Assembly: GCF_005887635.2 (NCBI RefSeq) | Contig: NZ_CP040818.1 | Location: forward strand, 2,076,501 to 2,140,500 | Length of the DNA: 64,000 bases | Reading direction: 5' to 3' | Origin: Paroceanicella profunda | GTDB lineage: Bacteria; Pseudomonadota; Alphaproteobacteria; Rhodobacterales; Rhodobacteraceae | In this document: positions 49,021 through 57,330 of the stretch, one piece after another | Numbering within the stretch: the first letter of the stretch is position 1 | Layout: every line of letters starts with the position of its first letter | Notes under the pieces: model-generated | Seen by the model: only the letters and a program-made list of their open reading frames with translations | What the model was told of the DNA's origin: nothing | The model's database searches: none | Program-made: the position numbers and the translations under genes

Positions 49021-50228
49021 GCCCGGCCCTGCGCCTCGGCGCCGTCGGCTTCGGGCTGATCGCGGTGTGCTATGGTTTCGCGCGCTTCGCCTTCGGGCTG
49101 TTCCTGCCGCAGGTGGAGGCGGAACTGTCGCTGGGCCCGGCGCTTGCAGGGCTGATCTCCGGCGGGGCCTTCCTGGTCTATTGCCTTGCCATCGCCGCCT
49201 CCGCCGTGCTGACGGAGCGGGTGGGGCCGCGCGCGGTGGCGGTGGGTGCCGCGCTGGCGGCGGCGGCCGGCATGGCCGGAATCGCGGCGGCGCCCGACGC
49301 GCCCTGGCTTGCTGCGGCGGTGCTGCTGGCCGGGCTGAGCACCGGGCTTGCCTCGCCGCCGATGGCCGCCGCGGTGGCCGCCGACGTGCGGGCCGCGCGG
49401 CAGGATGTCACCAACACGCTCATCAACGCCGGAACCAGTGCGGGCGTCGCCCTGTCAGGCGCGGTGGCGCTGGGGCTGGGCGGGCAGTGGCGGCTGGCCT
49501 TCGCCGCCTTCGCCGTGGCGGCGCTGGTGCTGGCGGTCGCGGCGGGTGTCGCGGTGCCGGCGCGGGGCGCCGGGGCCGCCGTGCCGCGCGGGCTGCCGCC
49601 GTGGAGCGCCGCGTTGAGCCGGCTGGTGCTCGCGGCCTTCCTCACCGGGGCGGCCAGCACCGCGCTCTGGTCCTTCGGCGGGCAGCTGCTGGAGGCGCGC
49701 CCGGGCTGGGGCGGTCGGGCCGGCGCGTTGTGGATGGCGACGGGTGCGGCCGGGATCGCCGGCGCCTGGGCCGGGTCGCTCACCGCGCGCTTCGGCATCG
49801 ACGCGGTGCACCGCGCGGGTCTCGGCGTCATGGCGGCGGGCATCCTGGCGGTGGGGGCCGGCCCCGGCGGCGCTTTCGCGGTGCTGGCGGGCGGGGCGCT
49901 GTTCGGCGCGGCCTACGTGATGCTGACGGGGGTCTATCTCGTCTGGGGCGTGGCGGCGCTGCCGGCGAGGCCGGCCACCGGGCTGATGATCGGCTTTCTC
50001 GTCATCGCCGTCGGACAGTCGGCGGGGGCACCGCTCTTCGGTCTGCTGTCGGCGCACTTCGGCGCAGGGCCTGCGGCAATCGCCTTCGCACTGCTCGGCG
50101 TCTTGGCCGGACTGGCCGGAGCGGGGCGGCATCTCGCGCCGGCGCCCCCCGAGGGGCGGGCCGCGCGGACGTACGAGGCGGCCCGGCGCGAAGCGGCCTC
50201 CCGGGTGTCCCCTCCGGAAGGTTCCTGA
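49017..50228 (+). CDS. MFS transporter (TetR-controlled)
   Basis: This is a 403-residue inner-membrane permease with 12 predicted helices. It opens LRLGAVGFGLIAVCYGFARF AFGLFLPQVEAEL, which fits the YbfB/CynX-like MFS branch, and includes RVGPRAVAVGAALAAAAGMA and a central loop rich in Gly/Pro near residue 190. Four-base overlap with tetR implies co-transcription and coupled translation. Its inducer and substrate are unknown. The C-terminus is followed by a long repeat-rich gap. Confidence 0.92.
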   Translation: MSPALRLGAVGFGLIAVCYGFARFAFGLFLPQVEAELSLGPALAGLISGGAFLVYCLAIAASAVLTERVGPRAVAVGAALAAAAGMAGIAAAPDAPWLAAAVLLAGLSTGLASPPMAAAVAADVRAARQDVTNTLINAGTSAGVALSGAVALGLGGQWRLAFAAFAVAALVLAVAAGVAVPARGAGAAVPRGLPPWSAALSRLVLAAFLTGAASTALWSFGGQLLEARPGWGGRAGALWMATGAAGIAGAWAGSLTARFGIDAVHRAGLGVMAAGILAVGAGPGGAFAVLAGGALFGAAYVMLTGVYLVWGVAALPARPATGLMIGFLVIAVGQSAGAPLFGLLSAHFGAGPAAIAFALLGVLAGLAGAGRHLAPAPPEGRAARTYEAARREAASRVSPPEGS

Positions 50229-50583
50229 ACAGCGGCTCTGGCCCGCGGGGCCCGGCCCGCGCGCCAAGGCCCCGGTCCGTCCGGGCCGGAAACGCACCGG
50301 AATGCCCGCGCGGCACCGCGGGCGGGCATGTTGCGCGCCCTGAACCGTGGAGGAACGGGCCCGGCTGATATCCGGGCCCAGCCGCGTGCGAGCGGCCCGA
50401 CAGCGGGCCAGAGATGCGGGCGCGCGAGCCTGCCCGGGAGCGCCGCCCGGACCTCTCCCACGCTCCGTCCAGCAGACCACCGGCGCCCCTGGACCGCGTT
50501 TCCGGAGGGGCGGGCGCTGCCGGACGGAGGCCGGGTGGAAGGGGGACCCCGCGCAAAGCGGCGCGTCGCAGGAGGGAAGGTTG
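50229..50583. other. Gap after the MFS gene, before the tandem repeats
   Basis: No gene is supported. A GGGCCCGGC-rich stretch near 50235-50260 may terminate the tetR-MFS transcript. The sequence grades into the 160-bp repeat region. Confidence 0.4.
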
Positions 50584-50905
50584 CTGCGGGAAAGGGCGCG
50601 TTGCGGGATGGAGGGGCCTGGTGGAGGTGAGGCCCTGCGGAAGGGCGGGGCGTTGCGGCCGGGATGGTCCCTGCAGGACGGGGAGGGCACCGCGGAGTGG
50701 AGCGGCCGGTCCCAGCGCGAAGTGTGGCGCTGCGGGAAGGGGGCACTTCGGAAGAGGGCGCGCTGCAGGATGAAGGGGCTTGGTGGAGGCGGGGTCCTGC
50801 GGGAAGGGGGCGTTGCAGGTGGGACGGTCCCTGCGGAAAGCACGGCACCGTGGAATGGAGGGGCCGGGCCCGCGCGGAGTGTGGCGCCGCGGAAAGGGGC
50901 GCGCC
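50584..50905 (+). repeat. Degenerate tandem duplication, unit about 160 bp
   Basis: Two units align in order: GGGCGCG (50594 and 50756), AGGGGC-TGGTGGAGG (50612 and 50774), GGTCCCTGC (about 50667 and 50826), and GTGTGGCGC (50722 and 50879). Offset is 162 bp at the start and 157 bp at the end because of indels. Smaller blocks starting TGCGGGAA recur inside the unit. Confidence 0.7.
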
Positions 50906-50922
50906 AATGGAGATGGAGCGCC

Positions 50923-51048
50923 GCGGGCAGGGCGGGCGCCGCGGGCAGGGCGGGCGCTGCGGGCAGGGCGGGCGCTGCGGGCAGGGCGGGCGCTGCGGGC
51001 AGGGTGGGCGTTGCGGGTAGGGTTGGCGTTGCGGGCAGGGCAGGCGTG
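50923..51048 (+). repeat. 18-bp tandem array, seven units
   Basis: Seven consecutive 18-bp units start at 50923, 50941, 50959, 50977, 50995, 51013 and 51031. Units 2-4 are identical (GCGGGCAGGGCGGGCGCT); the first differs by one base, and the last three by three to four substitutions, as expected of decay from one end. The unit length is a multiple of 3, so long Gly/Ala/Arg open frames arise, but there is no start or family support for a protein. Confidence 0.95.
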
Positions 51049-51092
51049 GCCGGACGCGCGGGCGCGCATCCGGCCGGAGCGGGTGGGGTGCG

Positions 51093-51680
51093 TTATTCCG
51101 CCTTCATCTCGGTGGAGATGAACAGCTGGATCTCGTCCGAGATGGCGGGGACCATCATGTCCAGGCCCCAGTCGGAGCGCTTGACGGTGCCGGTGGCGGT
51201 GACGCCGATCCAGTCACCCTTGTAATAGTCCATGTACTGGCCCATCGGGTGCTCGCCCATCGCGTTCAGGGTCACCTCCAGGGTCACCGGATGGGTCTGG
51301 TCCTTGATGGTGAGGTCGCCGGTCACCGTGGCGGTGGTGTCGGAGGTCTTCTCCACCTTGGTGGAGACGAAATGCGCCTCGCCATATTCGTCGGCATCGA
51401 AGAAATCGGCGCTCTTGAGGTGGTCGTCCAGCGCGGCCACGCCGGTGTCGATCGAGCTGGTGTCGATGGTCATGTCGACCTTGGCCGAGGCGATGTCGGA
51501 CTTGTCGAGATCGACGGTGCCGGTCACGGTGCGGAAGTTGAGCTGCTGGCGAGAGAAACCCACATGGGTCCAGCTCGCGCGCACATTCGTGTGGCTGGGA
51601 TCCGGGCTGTAGGTCTCGGCGGACGCCTGGGTCGCAGCGGCGACGAGAACGGCAGCGGCGAAGGTGGACAGAAGGCGCAT
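51093..51680 (-). CDS. YceI family protein
   Basis: YceI proteins are periplasmic lipocalin-like proteins that bind isoprenoid-type lipids. 195 residues from ATG 51680: signal peptide MRLLSTFAAAVLVAAATQAS (cleavage near ASA-ET), then YSPDPSHTNVRASWTHVGFS, FRTVTGTVDLDKSDIASAKV, HLKSADFFDADEYGEAHFVS and a final SDWGLDMMVPAISDEIQLFI. AGGAGATTCC precedes the start and decides it over the longer frame. It is monocistronic. Confidence 0.95.
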   Translation of the reverse strand: MRLLSTFAAAVLVAAATQASAETYSPDPSHTNVRASWTHVGFSRQQLNFRTVTGTVDLDKSDIASAKVDMTIDTSSIDTGVAALDDHLKSADFFDADEYGEAHFVSTKVEKTSDTTATVTGDLTIKDQTHPVTLEVTLNAMGEHPMGQYMDYYKGDWIGVTATGTVKRSDWGLDMMVPAISDEIQLFISTEMKAE

Positions 51681-51836
51681 CGGAATCTCCTGGTGCGTGT
51701 GTGTTTCAGACGCCATGAAACATACGTTCCACTACTCCGGAGACAACCGCCCGGGCTTTGGATAGATTGTTTCCGAAACCGCGACATCACGTCGCCCGAC
51801 CGGCCCGCGCCGGGCGGGCCGGCGCGGTGCGCAGGG

Positions 51837-53048
51837 TCAGACCAGGGTCTTCAGTTCGTTTGCCGGGTCGGCCACGGCCTCCGGCGCGGGGGAGATCCCG
51901 GCCTCGATCCAGCGCTTTGCCTGCATGTAGGCTCGCGGATCGTTCATCGCGTCCACCGCCAGCAGCGTGTCGGCGTGGAAGTACCAGACCGATTGCGTGC
52001 CCTCGCGCGCGCCGGGGCGCACCACCACCCGGTCATAGCCGGTGTTCAGCCCGGCAATCTGCAGCTTCACGTCATATTGATCGGACCAGAACCAGGGCTT
52101 GGGCACGTAGGGTGTCTCGTCGCCCAGCATGGCGTCGGCCACGGCCTCGGCCTGGTCGATGGCGTTCTGCACCGATTCCAGCCGGATGCGGTGGCCGCGG
52201 TAGGGGAAGGAGGCGCAGTCGCCGGCGGCGTAGACCGACGGGTCCGAGGTGCGGCCGTGGGCGTCCACCGCGATGCCGTTGTCGAGCGCGATGCCGGCGG
52301 CATCGGCCAGGGCCACGTCCGGGTGGATGCCGATGCCGATGATGGCGAAATCCGCCTCGATGACCGAGCCGTCGGCCAGCTCCGCCCCGCACACCCGGCC
52401 GTCGCGGCCCAGCAGCTTCGACAGGCCCATGCCCTCGCGCAGGTCCACCCCCCGCGCGAGGTGCAGGGCGCGGAACCAGGCGGAGGTCTCGGGAGAGGCC
52501 ACACGCTGCAGGATGCGCGGCGCGGCCTCGAGCAGGGTCACCTTCAGGCCCAGCCTGGAGGCCACGGCAGCCGCTTCCAGCCCGATGTAGCCGCCGCCCA
52601 CGATGAGCGCGCGCGCGCCCTCGCGGAACTCCGCCGCCATCGCGTCCACATCCGCGAGGCCCCGCACCGGGTAGAGCCCCGCGAGGTCCCCGCCGATCAC
52701 CGGGGCCAGCATGCGCGGGCGCGACCCGGTGGTGAGCGCCAGCGCGTCATAGGGCAGGGCGGTGCCGTCAGCCAGCCGCACGGTCTTCGCGGCGCGGTCG
52801 ATGGCGGAGACGCGGGTGCCGGTCTTCAGGGCGATGCCCTGCTCCTCGTAGAAGCTCGCGGCGCGCAGCAGCAGGCGCTCCAGCGGCATCTCGCCCAGCA
52901 GGTAGCCCTTGGAAAGCGGCGGGCGCTGGTAGGGGGCCTGGGGCTCCTCGCCCAACAGTGTCACCGATCCGGTGAAGCCCTTCGCGCGCAGCCTGGCCAC
53001 CAGCGAAGCCCCCGCCTGGCCCGCGCCGACGACGACGATATTCTCCAT
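51837..53048 (-). CDS. FAD-dependent NAD(P)H oxidoreductase (ferredoxin reductase type)
   Basis: This 403-residue flavoprotein resembles rhodocoxin/putidaredoxin reductases, which pass electrons from NADH to a 2Fe-2S ferredoxin for P450s or dioxygenases. FAD loop MENIVVVGAGQAGASLVARL, PYQRPPLSKGYLLGEM, NAD loop ALIVGGGYIGLEAAAVASRL, second FAD motif VYAAGDCASFPYRG and the C-terminal WFWSDQYDVKLQIAGLNTGY. No ferredoxin or oxygenase gene is adjacent, so the partner is elsewhere. It is divergent from a peroxiredoxin gene, 119 nt apart. Confidence 0.93.
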   Translation of the reverse strand: MENIVVVGAGQAGASLVARLRAKGFTGSVTLLGEEPQAPYQRPPLSKGYLLGEMPLERLLLRAASFYEEQGIALKTGTRVSAIDRAAKTVRLADGTALPYDALALTTGSRPRMLAPVIGGDLAGLYPVRGLADVDAMAAEFREGARALIVGGGYIGLEAAAVASRLGLKVTLLEAAPRILQRVASPETSAWFRALHLARGVDLREGMGLSKLLGRDGRVCGAELADGSVIEADFAIIGIGIHPDVALADAAGIALDNGIAVDAHGRTSDPSVYAAGDCASFPYRGHRIRLESVQNAIDQAEAVADAMLGDETPYVPKPWFWSDQYDVKLQIAGLNTGYDRVVVRPGAREGTQSVWYFHADTLLAVDAMNDPRAYMQAKRWIEAGISPAPEAVADPANELKTLV

Positions 53049-53124
53049 GGAACCCCCTGCTCCTGTGCGCCCGACGTTCTTGTTTTCGTGCCGGCTGCCC
53101 TCTGGCGGCTGACCGGCGATACCC

Positions 53125-53130
53125 TATAAT
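53125..53130 (+). promoter_or_regulatory. Perfect -10 element of the peroxiredoxin gene
   Basis: TATAAT lies 37 nt before the peroxiredoxin ATG, a suitable distance for a short leader. The -35 region is weak (no TTGACA-like match at 16-18 bp), which suggests an activator; this is inferred. Confidence 0.45.
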
Positions 53131-53167
53131 CCCGCCCGAACCCAATGCAACCGAAGAGGGGAATGGC

Positions 53168-53656
53168 ATGGCTATCTCAACAGGCGACACGCTTCCGGAA
53201 GCGAGCTTCGTGAAGCTCGGCGCGAACGGGCCGGAAGCGGTTTCCACCGCCGAGGTGTTCAAGGGGCGCAAGGTGGCGCTCTTCGCGGTGCCCGGCGCCT
53301 ACACGCCCACCTGCCACAACACCCATGTGCCGAGCTTCGTGAAGGCCGCCGAGGCGCTGAGCTCGAAGGGCGTGGACGAGATCGTCTGCGTCTCGGTGAA
53401 CGACCCGTTCGTGATGAAGGCCTGGGGCGAGGCCACCGGCGCCACCGATGCCGGCATCACCATGCTGGCCGACCCGCTGTCGGATTTCACCACCAAGGTG
53501 GGCATGGACTTCTCCGCCCCGCCGGTGGGGCTGATGAGCCGCTCGAAGCGCTACTCCATGTTCGTCGAGGACGGCGTGGTGAAGGTGCTCAACGTGGAAG
53601 CCGCCCCGGGCGAGACCGTCTGCTCGCTGGGCGACACGCTCGTGGACCAGATCTGA
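53168..53656 (+). CDS. Peroxiredoxin, Prx5/AhpC-TSA type
   Basis: This thiol peroxidase reduces hydrogen peroxide and organic peroxides. 162 residues: the catalytic segment ALFAVPGAYTPTCHNTHVPS holds the peroxidatic cysteine C49 (PTxxC context), and DPFVMKAWGEATGATDAGIT with NVEAAPGETVCSLGDTLVDQ is typical of the Prx5 group. A further cysteine at C152 could serve as resolving residue, though glutathione/glutaredoxin reduction is usual in this group. Confidence 0.95.
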   Translation: MAISTGDTLPEASFVKLGANGPEAVSTAEVFKGRKVALFAVPGAYTPTCHNTHVPSFVKAAEALSSKGVDEIVCVSVNDPFVMKAWGEATGATDAGITMLADPLSDFTTKVGMDFSAPPVGLMSRSKRYSMFVEDGVVKVLNVEAAPGETVCSLGDTLVDQI

Positions 53657-53663
53657 CCCCGCA

Positions 53664-53697
53664 GGGCCCCGCCGCCCGTGCGCAGGCGGCGGGGCCC
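53664..53697 (+). terminator. Hairpin after the peroxiredoxin gene
   Basis: GGGCCCCGCCGCC (53664-53676) and GGCGGCGGGGCCC (53685-53697) form a perfect 13-bp stem with an 8-nt loop, 7 nt after the stop codon. It lacks a T-run. Confidence 0.65.
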
Positions 53698-53718
53698 GAT
53701 CCTTCGGGGGGCGGCCCC

Positions 53719-54020
53719 CGTCCCCGGAGGGGACAATTCGTTCCCGTCCCCGGAGGGGACAATTCGTCCCGCGTCCCCGGAGGTGACAATTCGTTCCCGT
53801 CCCCGGAGGAGCAGTTTGTTCTCATCTCCGGAGAGAGAGTTTCGCTCCCGTCCCCGGAGGCGATACTTCGACCCGCGTCCCCGGAGCGGACAATTCATCC
53901 TGCGTCCGCGGAGGGACAACTCGTCCCGCGTCCCCGGTGCGGACACTTGGTACCCCGTCCCGGCAGCGGACATTTCGCACTCCGTTCCGGCGGGGGACAG
54001 GTTCATCCCGCCCGGGAGCG
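53719..54020 (+). repeat. Decayed 26-27-bp tandem array with GTCC...GGAC hairpin units
   Basis: TCC-starting unit boundaries are at 53721, 53747, 53774, 53800, 53826, 53851, 53878, 53905, 53931, 53958, 53985 and near 54007. The first two units share GTCCCCGGAGGGGACAATTC, an inverted repeat GTCCCC-GGA-GGGGAC followed by an AATTCGT linker. Several later units vary inside but keep GTCC...GGAC at the ends. There are no unique spacers. It lies in the 440-nt gap between peroxiredoxin and the GGCT-like gene. Confidence 0.85.
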
Positions 54021-54096
54021 ACCTGCCCCCGCCTTCTCCGGCGACGGTCCGGCCCCGCTCCGGAAACGACAGTCCGCCCCAGCCCCCGAGACGCCG

Positions 54097-54696
54097 ATGA
54101 CCATCGCCATCCTTGCCTACGGCTCGCTGATCTGGGACCTGGAGGTGCTCGCGCCGCAAGTGCGCCTGCCCTGGGCGATGGGCGGGGGGCCGATGCTGCC
54201 GATGGAATTCTCCCGCATCTCGCCGAAACGGCTCATGGGCCTGGTGCTCTGCCTGGACCCGGTGCACGGCACCGAGTGCCCCACCCATGCCATCGTCTCG
54301 CGCCGGGACAGCCTGGACGCCGCCATCGCCGATCTCGCGATGCGCGAACGCGCCCCGGCGGAGCGTATCGGTGCCGTCTGCCTGCGCAGCGGGTGCCGCC
54401 GCACCCGCCTGCCGGAGGTGGCGGAGCGGGTGGCGGACTGGTGCGCCGCCGCCGGCCACGACGCGGCGATCTGGACCGATCTCGACCCGAATTTCGCCCG
54501 AACCGCCGGCGCGCCCTTCAGCCTCGCCACCGCCGAGGCCTGGCTCACCGGCCTCACCGGCCCCAGCCGCGACGAGGCCGTGCGCTACATCACCCTCGCG
54601 CCGGCCGCGAGCGACACCGCCCTGCGCCGCCACCTGCGCAGCCTGCCCTGGTGGCAGGCGGAGGTGGCGCGCCTCGGGCTCTCAGGCCCAGTCTGA
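54097..54696 (+). CDS. Gamma-glutamylcyclotransferase-like protein
   Basis: This 199-residue protein has the BtrG/GGCT-like fold: the signature MTIAILAYGSLIWDLEVLAP (xYGSL) is the gamma-glutamyl-binding loop, and MEFSRISPKRLMGLVLCLDP follows. The rest is less conserved, and the usual catalytic glutamate cannot be assigned with confidence. Possible action on gamma-glutamyl amines or glutathione breakdown is inferred. It is read from the end of the 26-27-bp array, and its 3' end overlaps the convergent LysE gene by 15 nt. Confidence 0.75.
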   Translation: MTIAILAYGSLIWDLEVLAPQVRLPWAMGGGPMLPMEFSRISPKRLMGLVLCLDPVHGTECPTHAIVSRRDSLDAAIADLAMRERAPAERIGAVCLRSGCRRTRLPEVAERVADWCAAAGHDAAIWTDLDPNFARTAGAPFSLATAEAWLTGLTGPSRDEAVRYITLAPAASDTALRRHLRSLPWWQAEVARLGLSGPV

Positions 54697-55284
54697 CAGC
54701 AGCGCCACCACGAAGAGCAGGATGAGCCCGGCCATCATGAGGTTGAACGCCCGCAGCCGCCCGGGCGTTTGGAGCAGGCGTTGCAGCGCGGCCCCCAGCC
54801 CCGCCCAGACCAGCGACGCGCCCCCGGCCACCAGCAGCGCCACGCCGGCGAGGCGCGCGGCGTTGCCCAGCGGGCTGCCGGGCACGTCGTACTGGGTGAT
54901 GAGCCCGATGCTCATCGCCCAGGCCTTCGGGTTGATCCACTGGAACCCGGCGGCCTGCAGGAAGGTGAAGGGCCGGGCTCCACCGCCTGCCTTGCCCGCG
55001 CCGGTGGCCGTGGCGATGCGCCAGGCGAACCACAGCAGCAGCAGCGCGCCCGCGCCGCGCATCACCTCGGTGATGACCGGCGCGCGCTTGAGCACCTCGC
55101 CCAGCCCCAGCGCCACGGCGAAAAGCATGACCGCGAAGCCGATCGCCACGCCGGCCACGTGCGGGCCCGTGCGGCGCAGGCCGAAATTCGCGCCGGAGGC
55201 GGCCAGCAGCGTGTTGTTCGGCCCCGGGCTCCAGCCTGCCACGAAGGCGATGCCGGCGATGGCGAACAGGGGATCGTCGAACAT
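54682..55284 (-). CDS. LysE/RhtB family amino acid exporter
   Basis: This 200-residue inner-membrane protein belongs to the LysE/RhtB exporters, with five to six helices. The family motif is at the N-terminus: AIAGIAFVAGWSPGPNNTLL AASGANFGLRRTGPHVAGVA (SPGPN-xxL and G-x2-hG). FQWINPKAWAMSIGLITQY is the second typical motif. Substrate unknown, probably an amino acid or derivative. It converges on and overlaps the preceding gene. Confidence 0.93.
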   Translation of the reverse strand: MFDDPLFAIAGIAFVAGWSPGPNNTLLAASGANFGLRRTGPHVAGVAIGFAVMLFAVALGLGEVLKRAPVITEVMRGAGALLLLWFAWRIATATGAGKAGGGARPFTFLQAAGFQWINPKAWAMSIGLITQYDVPGSPLGNAARLAGVALLVAGGASLVWAGLGAALQRLLQTPGRLRAFNLMMAGLILLFVVALLSDWA

Positions 55285-55373
55285 GGATGTGTCTCCGGCC
55301 GTGTCGGACAGCAGTGCGGCCGTGCCTGGCCGGGGGCGCACACTCCGTCCCGCCGGGCCTCCGTGTCCACCCG

Positions 55374-56579
55374 TCACAGCCGGGCGCGCAGGGCCTCCGC
55401 GCTCAGCGTGAGGCCGGAGGCGAGCCAGTCCGCGCGCAGCCGCTCCAGCGCCGCGCCGAGGCCGGGGCCCGGCTGCAGCGGCGGCATCAGGTCGGCGGCG
55501 GTGAGGGGGAACTGCGCCGCGGCGCCGCGGGCGATCTCCCCCCGCCAGCCCGGCACCGGGGAGAGGCCGGCGGCCAGTTCCAGCACCACCGAATCCTCCG
55601 CCGCCTCCGCACCGTGGCGGAAGGCGCGCGGGGCGGGCGGCTCGCCCTCGCCCACCGCGGCGTTCAGCGCGGCGAGGGCGCGGATCTCGGCCTTCGACAG
55701 GCGCAGGGCGGTGGCCGGATCGGCGCCGCCCAGAACCCAGAGCCGGCGCGGCCAGCGCGGGGCCGCGCCGGCGGCGGCCTCGGCCTCCAGCAGCGGCGGC
55801 AGGCCGGCGGCCGTGGCCCCGGGCAGGGCGCGGGCGAGCACGCCGCAAGCCTCCATCGCGGCGAGGGCGGCGGCCGGGTCCGGCGCGGCGAGCAGCTTGC
55901 GCATCTCCGCGCCCACCCGTTCGCGCGAGAGTGCCTCCACCCCGGCAGCCCCCGCGGCGCAGGCCGCCAGGCCCTCGGCGTCCAGCCCCGGCCCGTGGGC
56001 GCCGTACCAGGCATGGAAGCGGAAGAAGCGCAGGATGCGCAGGTGGTCCTCGGCGATGCGCGCGGCCGCCTCGCCCACGAAGCGCACCCGCCGGGCGGCA
56101 AGGTCGGCCATCCCGCCCAGCGGGTCGACCACCGCGCCGGAGGCATCGGCGTAGAGCGCGTTCATGGTGAAGTCGCGGCGGCGGGCGTCCTCGACGATCT
56201 CGGTGGTGAAGGCCACTTCGGCGTGGCGGCCGTCGGTGGTCACGTCGCGGCGGAAGGTGGTGACCTCGTGCGGTATGCCGGCGCTCACCACCGTCACCGT
56301 GCCGTGGCCGATGCCGGTGGGCACCGCGCGCAGGCCCGCCGCCTCCACCCGGGCGATGACCTCCTGCGGCGGCAGGGGCGTGGCGATGTCGATGTCCGAC
56401 ACCGGCGCGCCCAGCAGCGCGTTGCGCACGCAGCCGCCGACGAAGAGCCCGCGCCGCGGCTCCGGCGCAGCGCCGGGTGCCGGGCGGGCCAGCGCCTCCA
56501 TCACCGCGCGGGTGGGCGCGGCCGTGAGCCAGGGGTCCGTGAGGCGTGGTGCGGGGCGGGTGATCCCGGAGCCGCTCAT
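55374..56579 (-). CDS. CCA tRNA nucleotidyltransferase
   Basis: This enzyme adds or repairs the 3' CCA of tRNAs (or is the closely related poly(A) polymerase form). 401 residues: nucleotidyltransferase motif RGLFVGGCVRNALLGAPVSD IDIAT with the catalytic DxD, flexible loop HEVTTFRRDVTTDGRHAEVA, EDARRRDFTMNALYAD and the RNA-binding ILRFFRFHAWYG region. The C-terminal half is alanine-rich and divergent. Its start overlaps the NUDIX gene stop by 4 nt (ATGA). Confidence 0.93.
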   Translation of the reverse strand: MSGSGITRPAPRLTDPWLTAAPTRAVMEALARPAPGAAPEPRRGLFVGGCVRNALLGAPVSDIDIATPLPPQEVIARVEAAGLRAVPTGIGHGTVTVVSAGIPHEVTTFRRDVTTDGRHAEVAFTTEIVEDARRRDFTMNALYADASGAVVDPLGGMADLAARRVRFVGEAAARIAEDHLRILRFFRFHAWYGAHGPGLDAEGLAACAAGAAGVEALSRERVGAEMRKLLAAPDPAAALAAMEACGVLARALPGATAAGLPPLLEAEAAAGAAPRWPRRLWVLGGADPATALRLSKAEIRALAALNAAVGEGEPPAPRAFRHGAEAAEDSVVLELAAGLSPVPGWRGEIARGAAAQFPLTAADLMPPLQPGPGLGAALERLRADWLASGLTLSAEALRARL

Positions 56580-57202
56580 GCCCGTTCCAGGGCGCCCAGC
56601 CGCAGCGAGAGCCCCTTGAGGATGCGCGCGGTGGCGCCCCAGATGTAGTGCTGCCGGAAGGGCATCTCGTAGAAGTAGCGCCTGTTGCCGTCCTGGATGC
56701 GGTGGCCGCGGCGGTGGTTCGCCGGGTCCATCAGGAAGTCGAGCGGCACCTCGAACACCTCCTCCACCTCCCCGGCCTCGGGCACGGGCACGAAGCTCTC
56801 GGCCACGAAGCCCACGAAGGGCGAGATGGCGAAGCCGGTCACCGTCTCGTGACCGTCGATCGGCCCGATGATCTCCACCTCCTCGGGGGCGAGCCCGATC
56901 TCCTCATGCGCCTCGCGCAGGGCGGCGTCCAGCGGGCCGGCATCGGTGGGGTCAACCTTGCCGCCGGGAAAGGCGACCTGCCCGGCATGGTGGCGCAGCG
57001 CGGTGGCGCGGCGGGTGAGGATCACCTGCACTCCCTGCCTGCGCTCGATCAGCGGGCAGAGCACGGCGGCCGGGCGCAGCTTGCGCCCCGGCGGCAGCAG
57101 CAGCTTCGCGTCGGGGTTGAGATCGAAGTCCGAACTGCCGCCCTGGGAGGGCGTGCGCACGGCTTCGATGATCATGTCACGGGTAAATCGGGGTGGCGTC
57201 AT
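56576..57202 (-). CDS. NUDIX hydrolase, CoA pyrophosphatase type
   Basis: This is a 208-residue NUDIX hydrolase of the NudL/CoA diphosphatase group. LTRRATALRHHAGQVAFPGG is the group-specific UPF0035 motif directly before the NUDIX box, and DAALREAHEEIGLAPEEVEI carries the REx2EE metal ligands. It probably cleaves CoA or its oxidised forms to phosphopantetheine and 3',5'-ADP (family knowledge). It is coupled by a 4-nt overlap to the CCA transferase gene, a pairing seen in relatives. Confidence 0.92.
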   Translation of the reverse strand: MTPPRFTRDMIIEAVRTPSQGGSSDFDLNPDAKLLLPPGRKLRPAAVLCPLIERRQGVQVILTRRATALRHHAGQVAFPGGKVDPTDAGPLDAALREAHEEIGLAPEEVEIIGPIDGHETVTGFAISPFVGFVAESFVPVPEAGEVEEVFEVPLDFLMDPANHRRGHRIQDGNRRYFYEMPFRQHYIWGATARILKGLSLRLGALERA

Positions 57203-57330
57203 GTCCGGAAAATGGCGAGTCGCAGGCGATTTCGCAAGCGGCTTGACGAATGCGACACATCCCCCCGGGCACTGGCGCCTTCCGCAAGCGGGCCGGCCCC
57301 GGGGACGAGGCCGGCCGCAGGGGGAGCGGC

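Noticed and set aside
50347..51225. Collagen-like Gly/Ala/Arg protein across the 18-bp array
   Set aside because: The frame runs antisense into yceI, lacks a credible start, and arises because the unit is a multiple of three.
53719..54020. Possible CRISPR array
   Set aside because: Units are directly adjacent with no unique spacers, the whole unit drifts, and there are no cas genes in the window.
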